NCBI RefSeq assembly: GCF_003751605.1
Contig: NZ_RJVJ01000002.1
Location: 1,236,001-1,300,000, forward strand
DNA length: 64,000 bases
Direction: 5' to 3'
From: Kitasatospora cineracea
Lineage (GTDB): Bacteria > Actinomycetota > Actinomycetes > Streptomycetales > Streptomycetaceae
Both the position numbers and the translations under genes were made by a program. Of this stretch, positions 33,946 to 44,231 are shown piece by piece (position 1 is the first letter of the stretch; each line of letters begins with the position of its first letter). The notes beneath the pieces are model-generated. The model made no database searches, was not told the origin of the DNA, and saw only the letters and a program-made list of their open reading frames with translations.

Positions 33946-34455
33946 TCAGCGCCCGCGCAGCCGCCGCACCAGGATCGACGCCTCGCCGCGCTGCTCCAGG
34001 TCCGCCAGGACCACCGCGACGGCCTCCCGGACGACCCGTCCGCGGTCCACCGCCAGGCCGTGCTCGCCGCGCAGCACCAGCCGGGCGTGCTCCAGGTCCA
34101 TCAGTTCCTCGGCGGACACGTACACGGTGATCTTCTCGTCGTGCCGTTCCCGCCCGGAGGGCCGCCGGGCCCGTCCGCGTCCGCGCACCGTGGCCGGGGT
34201 CGTCCGCCGGGCCTCTGCGGGGTCCTCCGCGCGCCCCGCAGGGGCCGCCGGGGCGGCTTCCGGTCTGGCGGCCGGCACCTCGGGGGTGCGCGGCGCGGGA
34301 GCGGCGCCCTCGCCGCTCCCGGGGGGTTCCTGCCCCACCGGGGCGGTGCCGTTCGCGGGGGCGGTGCCGGAGCCGGAGCCGTTGCGCGCGAGCGAGGGCG
34401 ACAGGGCCATTCCGCCGGTTGCCCGGAACAGTTCGTCGGCCCCCGGGAGGCTCAC
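33946..34455 (-). CDS. Small protein coupled to parA, possible ribbon-helix-helix partner
   Basis: 169-residue protein. Residues 1-90 are a Pro/Ala/Gly-rich disordered tail ending in a basic patch (RGRGRARRPSGRER). The C-terminal 75 residues are ordered, beginning KITVYVSAEELMDLEHARL and continuing into two helices. A short beta strand followed by two helices is the layout of ribbon-helix-helix DNA-binding proteins such as ParG, so it may be the centromere-binding or stimulatory partner of the neighbouring ParA. The GTG start overlaps the parA stop by four bases (GTGA), so the two are translationally coupled. Function inferred from layout only. Confidence 0.75.
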   Translation of the reverse strand: MSLPGADELFRATGGMALSPSLARNGSGSGTAPANGTAPVGQEPPGSGEGAAPAPRTPEVPAARPEAAPAAPAGRAEDPAEARRTTPATVRGRGRARRPSGRERHDEKITVYVSAEELMDLEHARLVLRGEHGLAVDRGRVVREAVAVVLADLEQRGEASILVRRLRGR

Positions 34456-35606
34456 TCGGCGGGGCGGCACCGGTCGAGCACCTCCCTGGCGAGCTGGCGG
34501 TAGGCGGCCGCGCCGACCGAGTTGGTGGCGTAGGTGGTGATCGGCTCGCCCGCCACGGTGGTCTCCGGGAACCTGACGGTCCGTCCGATGACGGTGTGGA
34601 AGACGTGCTCGCCGAACGCCTCGACGACCCGGGCCAGCACCTCGCGCGAGTGCACGGTGCGCGAGTCGTACATGGTGGCCAGGATGCCGTCCAGCCGCAG
34701 GTCGGGGTTGAGCCGCTCGCAGACCTTCTCGATGGTCTCGGTGAGCAGCGCGACGCCGCGCAGCGCGAAGAACTCGCACTCCAGCGGGACGATCACGCTG
34801 TGCGCGGCGGTCAGCGCGTTGACCGTCAGCAGGCCCAGCGAGGGCTGGCAGTCGATGATCACGTAGTCGTAGTCGGGCAGCAGCGGCTTGAGCGCGCGGG
34901 CCAGCGCCGACTCCCGGGCGACCTCGCTGACCAGCTGCACCTCGGCGGCCGACAGGTCGATGTTGGACGGCAGCAGGTCCATGCCGGGGATGGCGGTCTT
35001 CAGCAGCACCTCGTCGGCCGTCAGGCCCCGCTCCATGAGCAGGTTGTAGACGGTGACGTCGAGCTCCATCGGGTTGACGCCGAGGCCGACCGAGAGCGCG
35101 CCCTGCGGGTCGAAGTCCACCAGCAGCACCCGGCGGCCGTACTCGGCGAGCGCCGCGCCCAGGTTGATGGTGGAGGTGGTCTTGCCGACGCCGCCCTTCT
35201 GGTTGCACATCGCGATGATCTGCGCGGGGCCGTGCTCGGCGAGCGGCGCGGGGATCGGGAAGTACGGCAGCGGGCGGCCGGTCGGGCCGACCCGCTCGCG
35301 GCGCTGGCGGGCCGCGTCGGGGGCCAGGGTGGCGGCGTACTCGGGGTCGGGCTCGTACTCGGCGTCCGGGTCGTCGTAGGGCCCGTAGCCGAGCTCGCTG
35401 TAGGCCAGGCCGTACGCCGCGAAGTCGGCGTCGTAGTCGGTGGCGGCCGTCGCCGCGCTCTGGCGGGCCTCGAAGGTGCGGACCGCGACCGAGCCGACCT
35501 CCTGCGCACCCACCGTGGCCTGCCGGGCTTCCTCGTTCGGCTGCCCGGCGGAGAGCTCCGCCAGTCCTGGCTGACCACCCCCGGGAGCAAATGTCGACTC
35601 ATTCAC
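34452..35606 (-). CDS. ParA-family ATPase
   Basis: 384-residue P-loop ATPase of the ParA/MinD family. The deviant Walker A KGGVGKTTSTINLGAAL is near residue 136, Walker A' is DFDPQGALSVGLG, and Walker B is YVIIDCQPSLGLLT. About 120 N-terminal residues are disordered and acidic, rich in Tyr/Asp. It is not the oriC-linked ParA: no parB lies next to it. Its place beside scpAB is conserved in actinomycetes and suggests a role in chromosome organisation or segregation. The start is a GTG at 35606 with GGAGG 11 bases upstream, slightly long. Confidence 0.93.
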   Translation of the reverse strand: MNESTFAPGGGQPGLAELSAGQPNEEARQATVGAQEVGSVAVRTFEARQSAATAATDYDADFAAYGLAYSELGYGPYDDPDAEYEPDPEYAATLAPDAARQRRERVGPTGRPLPYFPIPAPLAEHGPAQIIAMCNQKGGVGKTTSTINLGAALAEYGRRVLLVDFDPQGALSVGLGVNPMELDVTVYNLLMERGLTADEVLLKTAIPGMDLLPSNIDLSAAEVQLVSEVARESALARALKPLLPDYDYVIIDCQPSLGLLTVNALTAAHSVIVPLECEFFALRGVALLTETIEKVCERLNPDLRLDGILATMYDSRTVHSREVLARVVEAFGEHVFHTVIGRTVRFPETTVAGEPITTYATNSVGAAAYRQLAREVLDRCRPAE

Positions 35607-35910
35607 AAGTCGTCTTACCTCCTTGGACGTCCAGGACTCTATGTCGATTCGTCAGCGTGGCAGCATGCCAACGGTTTGCGACTCTAGGCCGTTTCGGGCA
35701 TTCGCAGCAACACAATCCACGGTAGTGGGCCGTGTGTGTCGGCCGTTCACCCACCCCGTGTCAAGACACGACCCTAACGTTTCCGCGCAGGTACCGGGCC
35801 GTGAGGGCCCGTCAGGTGTCCTTGTCGACAGAGCGGGTGACAAACCGCACCGCAATTGACCGCCGGTGGTCACCGCCGGTCCGTCCGCCGGCCCGCGCGG
35901 GCATGCCGAA
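35607..35910. other. Upstream region of parA with two small palindromes
   Basis: Part of the 357-base gap between ald and parA. It holds TGGCA-GCA-TGCCA (35658-35670) and CGTGTC-AA-GACACG (35757-35770). The second contains TTGACA on the minus strand (35759-35764), a possible -35 for parA without a convincing -10. No gene is seen. Confidence 0.45.
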
Positions 35911-35944
35911 GCCCCCGGCGCGAAGGGGTAGGACGGCCGGGGGC
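35911..35944. terminator. Terminator hairpin downstream of ald
   Basis: 9-bp perfect inverted repeat GCCCCCGGC / GCCGGGGGC (35911-35919 and 35936-35944) located 20 bases past the ald stop on the minus strand. Confidence 0.6.
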
Positions 35945-35963
35945 GACAGCGGGTGAGGGGGCG

Positions 35964-37079
35964 TCAGGCGAGCACGCTCTCCAGGGAGACCGACTCCAGG
36001 CCGAAGGCCTCGGCGACGGCCGGGAAGGTGATCTGGCCCTCGTGCACGTTCAGGCCCTTGGCGAGCGCGGCGTCCCGGCGCAGCGCCTCCTTCCAGCCGC
36101 GGTTGGCCAGCTCGACCACGTACGGCAGGGTCGCGTTGGTGAGCGCGTAGGTGGAGGTGTTGGGGACGGCGCCCGGCATGTTGGCCACGCAGTAGAAGAC
36201 CGAGTTGTGGACCTGGAAGGTCGGCTCGGCGTGCGTGGTGGGGTGCGAGTCCTCGAAGCAGCCGCCCTGGTCGATGGCGATGTCCACGAGCACCGAGCCC
36301 GGCTTCATCTTGGCGACCAGCTCGTTGGTGACCAGCTTGGGGGCCTTGGCGCCCGGGATCAGCACCGCGCCGATCACCAGGTCGGCCTCGACGACGGCCT
36401 TCTCCAGCTCGAAGGAGTTGGAGACGATCGCCTTGACCTTGGTGCCGAAGACCTTGTCGGCCTCGCGCAGCTTGTTGATGTCGCGGTCCAGCAGGGTCAC
36501 GTCGTAGCCCATGCCGATGGCGATGGTGGCCGCGTGCCAGCCGGAGACGCCGCCGCCGATGACGACCGCCTTGGCCGGGTGGGTGCCGGGCACGCCGCCG
36601 GGCAGCACGCCGCGGCCGCCGGCCGGGCGCATCAGGTGGTAGGAGCCGACCTGCGGGGCCAGCCGGCCCGCGACCTCGGACATCGGGGCGAGCAGCGGCA
36701 GCGCACCGTTGGGCAGCTGCACCGTCTCGTAGGCGATCGCGGTGGTGCCGGAGGCGACCAGCGCGTCGGTGCCGGCCCGGTCGGCCGCCAGGTGCAGGTA
36801 GGTGAAGAGGGTCTGGCCCTTGCGCAGCCGGTGGTACTCGGAGGCGATGGGCTCCTTCACCTTGAGGATCATGTCGGCCGCGGCCCACACCTCGTCGGCG
36901 GTGGGGAGGATGGTCGCACCGGCGGCCACGTACTCCTCGTTCGGGATCGAGGAGCCGACACCGGCGTTGTCCTCGATGACGACCTCGTGTCCGTTGCGGA
37001 CCAGCTCATGCACACCGGCAGGCGTGATGGCCACGCGGTACTCGTGGTTCTTGACCTCGCGGGGGATGCCGACCTTCAC
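35964..37079 (-). CDS. ald: Alanine dehydrogenase
   Basis: 371-residue NAD-dependent enzyme interconverting L-alanine and pyruvate plus ammonia. The start VKVGIPREVKNHEYRVAITP and the catalytic Lys/His regions are intact; the NAD fingerprint GGGVSGWHAATIAIGMG is near residue 174, and VDIAIDQGGCFEDSHPTTH is the family signature. The start is a GTG at 37079 with GAGGA ten bases upstream. It is a single gene with its own promoter and terminator. A 14-bp palindrome in the leader suggests control by an Lrp/AldR-type or other dimeric regulator. Confidence 0.97.
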   Translation of the reverse strand: MKVGIPREVKNHEYRVAITPAGVHELVRNGHEVVIEDNAGVGSSIPNEEYVAAGATILPTADEVWAAADMILKVKEPIASEYHRLRKGQTLFTYLHLAADRAGTDALVASGTTAIAYETVQLPNGALPLLAPMSEVAGRLAPQVGSYHLMRPAGGRGVLPGGVPGTHPAKAVVIGGGVSGWHAATIAIGMGYDVTLLDRDINKLREADKVFGTKVKAIVSNSFELEKAVVEADLVIGAVLIPGAKAPKLVTNELVAKMKPGSVLVDIAIDQGGCFEDSHPTTHAEPTFQVHNSVFYCVANMPGAVPNTSTYALTNATLPYVVELANRGWKEALRRDAALAKGLNVHEGQITFPAVAEAFGLESVSLESVLA

Positions 37080-37164
37080 GGCTAACACGTCCTCTTGCCA
37101 TGGGGGATACCGGCCGGGGAAGACCGGCAGGCGACGCACAAGAAGGCACAACGGACAGGCCGGT

Positions 37165-37220
37165 GCATAGATCTATGCGCGACTGAGTTCGAGTGTAATG
37201 AAGCCCAGTCGGCGTGTCAG
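37165..37220 (-). promoter_or_regulatory. ald promoter with leader palindrome
   Basis: On the minus strand CTGACA (37215-37220) and TACACT (37192-37197) are 17 bases apart, a good promoter. Downstream, covering roughly +8 to +20, lies the perfect 14-bp palindrome GCATAGATCTATGC (37165-37178), AT-rich in a GC-rich region and so a likely operator. Confidence 0.7.
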
Positions 37221-37318
37221 CCTTCCAAAGTGACTAAATCAGCCAGACACATTGGCAGGTTCGTAGGCTTGCACGTGCTCCAAGGCCACATTTCCGGGCG
37301 AACTCGGCACCTACGACA

Positions 37319-39258
37319 TTACTCCGGAAGCGGACGCAGGCCCTCCCGGCCGAGGTGCCGCTGCAGCCGGGCGGCCAGCGCCGCGACCTCCTGCTCGCCC
37401 CGCCCGTCGCCGATCCGGCGCAGCACCGCGGCCGCCGACCGGTACTCGCGCAGCGCCTCCTCGAACCGCCGCAGCCCGGCGTGCGCCTCCGCCAGCCGCA
37501 CCAGCAGCCGGGCCTCGGCCGGCCGGTCGCCCAGCGCCTGCCGCAGCACCAGCGCCCGCCCGTACGCGTCGGCGGCGCGCAGCGGGTCGCCGAGCGCCCG
37601 GTGGCCGTGGCCCACGCCCTCCAGCGCGCGGGCGCAGCCCGCCTCGTCGCCCGCCCCCCGGGCCAGCTCGACGGCCCGGCGGTAGCGCTCGCCCGCCTGC
37701 TCCCAGCGCCCGGCGGCGGCCTGCAGGTCGCCCAGGTTCAGCAGCGCGGCGGCGGCCCGGCGCGGCGCGCCCTGCCGCTCGGCCACCCTCAGCACCGACT
37801 CGTGCAGGGCGTGCAGGTCCGCGGGGGCCGCCTCGCCGGTCAGCGGCAGGGCGCGCAGCAGCGCGGTCACCAGGCGGCCCGCCGAACCGTCCAGGTCGCC
37901 CTGGCCCACCGCGTCGGCGACCGCGGCCAGCAGCAGCTCGCGCTCCCCCAGCAGCCAGCCCTCGGCGTGCGCGGCGGTGCGCAGCCGCAGCGGCCCCGGC
38001 AGCGGGTCCGGATTGGGGCCCGCCGCCGGGTCCAGCAGCAGCCGCGCCGAGTCCACCAGCCGCACCAGCCGCTCCAGCAGCCGGGCCCGGGCCAGCTCCA
38101 CCTCGGACGGGCGGTCCACCTCCCCGCGCAGCTCCACCAGCCGCCCGTGCAGCCGGCCCGGCACCCGGTAGCGCTCGGTGCCGTCCGCCGCGTCCGGCTC
38201 CCGCTCCAGCAGCTCCAGCTCGGCCAGCGCCGCCAGCCCCGCCCCCGCCTCCGGCGCCGGACACCCCGCCAGCGCGGACGCCGTGCGCAGGTCGACCAGC
38301 TGGCCGGGCGCCAGCGTGCACAGCCGCAGCAGCCGGGACCGGGCCGCGGGCAGCCGCCGGTACGCCAGCTCGAACGCCCCGCGCAGCGGGTCGCCCTCCA
38401 CCACCGGCACCGTCTCCCGCTCCGGATCGGCCGGCCGCACCGGCCCCTCCACCACCACCGGCACGGGCGCCGGCACGGGCCGCAGCCGGGCCGCGGCGTC
38501 GGTGACCGCCAGCCGGGGCTCGGTGCGCAGCCACCCCGCCGCCAGGCGCAGCGCGGCCGGCCGGTTCGCGCACGCCTCGGCCAGGTCCGCGGCGCCCACC
38601 GGGTCGCAGGAGACCCTGGTCCCGCCGACCAGTTCGCCCAGCAGGTCCACCGCGGCCCGGTGGTCCAGCCCGCCGAGGATCACCGGATCGATCCCCTCGA
38701 TGCCCATCAGCGGCCCCGAGGTGGTCGCCAGCAGCAGCGAGTCGGTCTTCTCCGCCAGCAGCGGCCACACCTGCCCGGCGTCCCGCACGTCGTCCAGCAG
38801 CACCAGCGCCTTGCGCTGCCCCAGCGCCTCCCGCAGCGCCTCGCAGGCCGGGTCCTCCTCCGCCGCCCCCGGCAGCAGCGCCGCCCCCGGCCGCTCCCCC
38901 AGCTGGTCCAGCAGCACCCGGGCCGCCCGCCCGGCCCCCACCCGCCCCCCGTCCGGCGCGGACAGCCGCGCGTACAGCAGCCCGTCCGGGTAGTCCCCCG
39001 CCACCGACCTGGCCCACCGCACCGCGAGCGCGCTGCGCCCCGAACCCGGCCGCCCCGCCAGCACCAGCAGCCGCCCCCGCCCCTCGGCGGGCCGCCCCGC
39101 CGCGACCGTCAACGCCGCCAGCTCCGCCCCCGCCCGGCGAACGGCCGGGCACCCGCGGGCAACACGTCGAAGATCCCGGCCGCCTCGGCCACCGCCGCCG
39201 TCTTCCTCGCCACCCGCGCCACTCCCGACCCGTCGCCCAGCGCCCCGAGCCCGCCCAC
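37319..39258 (-). CDS. NB-ARC-like ATPase with TPR repeats, apparent frameshift
   Basis: AfsR/NB-ARC-type protein, about 646 residues if one base is restored. A P-loop (LVLAGRPGSGRSALAVRWA) opens the ATPase part, followed by KALVLLDDVRDAGQV and TTSGPLM. A winged-helix-like part follows (RSRLLRLCTLAPGQLVDLRT). Several TPR repeats end the protein (LNLGDLQAAAGRWEQAGERY). No SARP DNA-binding domain is present. The best N-terminus (GTG 39258, reading GGLGALGDGSGVARVARKTA) is out of frame with the body. One missing base in the run of five C at 39127-39131 would join them. Otherwise the start must lie further in. It may be a pseudogene, an assembly error or a phase-variable gene. Confidence 0.75.
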
Positions 39259-39390
39259 CGAGCCCTGTCCGCGAAGCGTAGTTCGCCCACCCCGCCCCGC
39301 CGAGACACCTTGGTATGACCAACGGCCGAATCACCTTGCTGGCGCAAGGGGAACGCACCGACAGGGGCGCACTAATGCAGGCCCGCCGAT

Positions 39391-39532
39391 GCGAAAGCAG
39401 GGGCGCGGGGAACTGCGCGGCCGACCGAGCACGCACAGCCGGATCGCCCCGCAGGACAGTGTGTTGCACTGTCCCGCGACCGCACCGACGTGCGACTCCG
39501 CCGCGCGCAGTTCCCCGCGCCCCTGCTTTCGC
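39391..39532. repeat. 142-bp palindromic repeat element
   Basis: Two perfect 29-bp arms (39391-39419 and 39504-39532), reading GCGAAAGCAGGGGCGCGGGG from the left, point at each other. An 8-bp hairpin GGACAGTG/CACTGTCC with a 5-base loop (39454-39474) sits at the centre. The arm sequence is of the kind found many times in intergenic regions of streptomycetes, where its role is unknown. It takes up much of the 302-base gap between the frameshifted gene and the Nudix gene; no gene is seen there. Confidence 0.85.
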
Positions 39533-39560
39533 TCCGCTGTCGCCCCCGCCCGCCCCCGCG

Positions 39561-40178
39561 TCAGTACGGCCGGGCCGGCCACTCCGCGTCCGCGGGCCTG
39601 AGCGCGTCGAGGTCGCCGCCGGTCGCGGTGAGGGCCAGGACGCCGGTGACCAGGGTCGGGTTGTGGAGTTCGCCGGCCAGGACCAGCCGGACCAGGTCCT
39701 CGCGCGGGACCCGGGCCGTCTCGATCTCCAGTTCCTCGCCGTGCGCCGCGTAGCGCTCGCCGTCCGCCTCCGACAGGTCCGTCGCCAGGAAGATCCGCAC
39801 GGCCTCGTCGCTGCCGCCGGGCGAGGTGAAGAAGTCGACCAGGACGCGCCACTGCCCGGCCTTGCAGTGGGCCTCCTCGAAGAGCTCCCGCTGCGCCGCG
39901 TGCAGCGGGTTCTCGCCGGGCACGTCGAGCAGCCCCGCCGGGAGTTCCCAGAGCCGGTGCCGGACGGGGTGCCGGTACTGGCGCAGGGTCAGCACCCGGC
40001 CCTGTTCGTCGAGGGCGAGCACCGCGACCGATCCGGGGTGCAGTTGGTAGTCGCGCTGCGCCCAGACGCCGTCGGGCATCCGCACCTGTTCGCTGCGCAC
40101 GCCCGTCACCTTGCCGCGGAAGGGCGTGCGCCCGTCCCGGACGTCCCACTCCTCGGCCACGTCGTGAATCCCGGCCAC
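39561..40178 (-). CDS. NUDIX hydrolase, ADP-ribose pyrophosphatase type
   Basis: 205-residue Nudix enzyme, most like ADP-ribose pyrophosphatases that split ADP-ribose into AMP and ribose-5-phosphate. The Nudix box region reads WELPAGLLDVPGENPLHAAQ then RELFEEAHC; the REL and EE residues that bind magnesium are intact, while the usual EETG is EEAH. DFFTSPGGSDEAVRIFLA follows, as in that subfamily. The start is a GTG at 40178 with AAGGGG upstream. It is next to pyrG, the usual place in this lineage. Confidence 0.92.
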   Translation of the reverse strand: MAGIHDVAEEWDVRDGRTPFRGKVTGVRSEQVRMPDGVWAQRDYQLHPGSVAVLALDEQGRVLTLRQYRHPVRHRLWELPAGLLDVPGENPLHAAQRELFEEAHCKAGQWRVLVDFFTSPGGSDEAVRIFLATDLSEADGERYAAHGEELEIETARVPREDLVRLVLAGELHNPTLVTGVLALTATGGDLDALRPADAEWPARPY

Positions 40179-40243
40179 CGGGCACCACCCCTTCTCGTCA
40201 GATAGACACAATCTACCGGACGCCGCCCCCGCGACACGCCGAA

Positions 40244-40273
40244 GCGCCCGCCGGGAGGATCCCGACGGGCGTT
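40244..40273. terminator. Terminator hairpin downstream of pyrG
   Basis: A stem of about 12 bp (CGCCCGCCGGGA against TCCCGACGGGCG, one G-T pair, 3-base loop) lies 21 bases beyond the pyrG stop on the minus strand. No strong T tract. Confidence 0.7.
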
Positions 40274-40293
40274 CGGCACTACTGGTGGGGCCT

Positions 40294-41964
<1,671 letters not shown>

Positions 41965-42298
41965 GAGGGGGCTCCCGTGGGTCGCGTGTCGGAGGGTGAC
42001 GCCGGTGGAGGGGCTCCCGGCCCTCGTTCCCACCAGTTCCACGGGATACCAGCGTATCAGTGCCCCGGCGAGTGCTCGCCCGCGTCCGGGTACCGGGGCC
42101 CCGGGCGGATCGGCCGGACGGCGCATCCGGGCTGCTCGGAGCGGGGTCGCCCGGCATGGTCCCGGCACGCGCGGGCAGGCGGCGGGGGCGCGTGAAACCC
42201 CCCTAACCGCCCCGATCCACGTATTCTGCTCAAACGTCGACATCCTCGCCCGACCCGTGCGCGCCGTCCGCCGCGGGGCCCGCACGGAACGGAGAACC
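41965..42298. other. Divergent promoter region of pyrG and the GH15 gene
   Basis: 334 bases without a gene. A TATTCT near 42212-42217 on the plus strand is a fair -10 for the GH15 gene, but a matching -35 is not clear. The stretch around 42045-42060 (ATACCAGCGTATCAG) is the least GC-rich part on the pyrG side. No palindrome of note. Confidence 0.4.
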
Positions 42299-44224
42299 AT
42301 GGCCGGTCGCATCGAGGACTACGCGCTGATCGGGGACATGCAGACCGCCGCGCTGGTCAGCCGGGACGGCGCGGTCGACTGGCTGTGCCTGCCCCGGTTC
42401 GACTCCCCCGCGGTGTTCGCCGGGCTGCTGGGCACCGACGAGCACGGCTTCTGGCGGATCGGCCCGGCCACACCGGTCGAGGCACCGTCCCCCGCCCCCG
42501 AACCCCGCTCCGCGCTGCTCGACAGCGGCGAGCCGCGCGTCCCTCCGGTCACCGCCGCCGCGCCCGCGGTCCCCTGCGACCGGCGCCGCTACCGCGGCGA
42601 CTCGCTGGTCCTGGAGCAGGAGTGGGACACCCAGGGCGGCACCGTCCGGGTGATCGACTTCATGCCGCCGCGCCACCTGCTCGGCACGCCCGACGTCCCG
42701 CAGATGATCCGCATCGTCGAGGGCCTGGCCGGCACCGTCCGGATGCGCTCGGCGGTGCGGATGCGCTTCAGCTACGGCCGGATCGTGCCCTGGGTGCACC
42801 GGGTCGAGCACCCGGACGTCGGGCACCGCACCGTCGCCGTCGCCGGGCCCGACTCGGTGTGGCTGGACGGCATGGCCGAGACCTACGGGCGCGACCTGAC
42901 CACCTACGCCGACTTCACCGTCTCCGCCGGCCAGCGGATCGCCTTCGGCCTGACCTGGAAGGCCTCGCACGAGTCGGCCCCCGTCCCGCCGGACGCCGAG
43001 GGCGCGCTCGCCTCCACCGAGCGGTTCTGGCGCGAGTGGGTCGCCCAGTGCACCTACCAGGGCCCCTACCGGGAGGCCGTGGTCCGCTCGCTGATCACCC
43101 TCAAGGCGCTCACCTACGCCCCCACCGGCGGCATCGTCGCCGCCCCCACCACCTCGCTGCCCGAGGACCTCGGCGGCGAGCGCAACTGGGACTACCGCTA
43201 CACCTGGCTGCGCGACGCCGCGATCACCCTGTCCTCGCTGCTGCGCACCGGCTACCGCGAGGAGGCCCGGGCCTGGCGCGAGTGGCTGCTGCGCGCGGTG
43301 GCCGGCGACCCGGAGAACCTGCAGATCATGTACGGCATCGCCGGGGAGCGCGAACTCACCGAGTCCGAGCTCGACTGGCTGCCCGGCTACGAGGGCTCCC
43401 GCCCGGTCCGGGTCGGCAACGGCGCCGCCGGGCAGCTCCAGCTCGACGTGTACGGCGAGGTCGTCGAGGCGCTGCACCTGGCCACCATGTCCGGCCTGTC
43501 CCGGCACGACCACGCCCACCAGCTGCAGCTGCGCCTGATCGAGTACCTCGAGGAGCACTGGCGCAACCCGGACGAGGGCATCTGGGAGGTCCGCGGGCCG
43601 CGCCGGCACTTCGTGCACTCCAAGGTGATGGCCTGGGTCGCCGTCGACCGCACCCTCAAGCTGCTGGCCCAGGCCGAGGACCCGCCGCCCGGCCTGGTCG
43701 AGCGCTGGACGGCGCTGCGCGCCGAGATCCACGCCGACGTGTGCGCCCGCGGCTACGACGAGCAGCGCAACACCTTCACCCAGTACTACGGCGGCCGGGA
43801 GCTGGACGCCTCGCTGCTGCTGATCCCGCAGGTCGGCTTCCTGCCGCCGGACGACAAGCGCGTCATCGGCACCATCGAGGCGATCCAGCGCGAACTGTCC
43901 ACCGAGGACGGCTTCGTGCTGCGCTACCCCACGCACGACGACGACGGCAACAACGTCGACGGGCTGTCCGGGCACGAGGGCGCGTTCCTGGCCTGCTCGT
44001 TCTGGCTGGCCGACGACCTGGCGATGATCGGCCGGGTCGGCGAGGCCCGCGAGCTGTTCGAACGGCTGCTGGCGCTGCGCAACGACGTCGGGCTGCTCGC
44101 CGAGGAGTGGGACCCGCGGGCCCGCCGCCAGGTCGGCAACTTCCCGCAGGCGTTCAGCCACGTCCCGCTGATCGACACCGCGCTGCGGCTGACCGCCGCC
44201 GGCGGCCTCAACCTGTCGGGCTGA
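42299..44224 (+). CDS. Glycoside hydrolase family 15 protein
   Basis: 641-residue cytoplasmic enzyme of the GH15 glucoamylase/trehalase-like group. The N-terminal beta domain begins IEDYALIGDMQTAALVSRDG and has VDWLCLPRFDSPAVFAGLL. The (alpha/alpha)6 barrel has GERNWDYRYTWLRDAA, with the family Trp/Arg/Asp. The catalytic acids are expected in that region and near LDASLLLIPQVGFL and LLAEEWDP. No signal peptide, so it acts inside the cell; actinobacterial members include trehalases, which is a reasonable guess. The ATG at 42299 has GGAG upstream. Substrate unproven. Confidence 0.93.
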   Translation: MAGRIEDYALIGDMQTAALVSRDGAVDWLCLPRFDSPAVFAGLLGTDEHGFWRIGPATPVEAPSPAPEPRSALLDSGEPRVPPVTAAAPAVPCDRRRYRGDSLVLEQEWDTQGGTVRVIDFMPPRHLLGTPDVPQMIRIVEGLAGTVRMRSAVRMRFSYGRIVPWVHRVEHPDVGHRTVAVAGPDSVWLDGMAETYGRDLTTYADFTVSAGQRIAFGLTWKASHESAPVPPDAEGALASTERFWREWVAQCTYQGPYREAVVRSLITLKALTYAPTGGIVAAPTTSLPEDLGGERNWDYRYTWLRDAAITLSSLLRTGYREEARAWREWLLRAVAGDPENLQIMYGIAGERELTESELDWLPGYEGSRPVRVGNGAAGQLQLDVYGEVVEALHLATMSGLSRHDHAHQLQLRLIEYLEEHWRNPDEGIWEVRGPRRHFVHSKVMAWVAVDRTLKLLAQAEDPPPGLVERWTALRAEIHADVCARGYDEQRNTFTQYYGGRELDASLLLIPQVGFLPPDDKRVIGTIEAIQRELSTEDGFVLRYPTHDDDGNNVDGLSGHEGAFLACSFWLADDLAMIGRVGEARELFERLLALRNDVGLLAEEWDPRARRQVGNFPQAFSHVPLIDTALRLTAAGGLNLSG

Positions 44225-44231
44225 CGGCCGC

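Noticed and set aside
35607..35910. parS centromere site next to parA
   Set aside because: No match to the conserved GTTTCACGTGAAAC motif was seen here or elsewhere in the window.
39391..39532. Insertion sequence or MITE with target duplication
   Set aside because: No transposase and no clear direct repeat at the outer ends of the arms. Kept as a palindromic repeat only.
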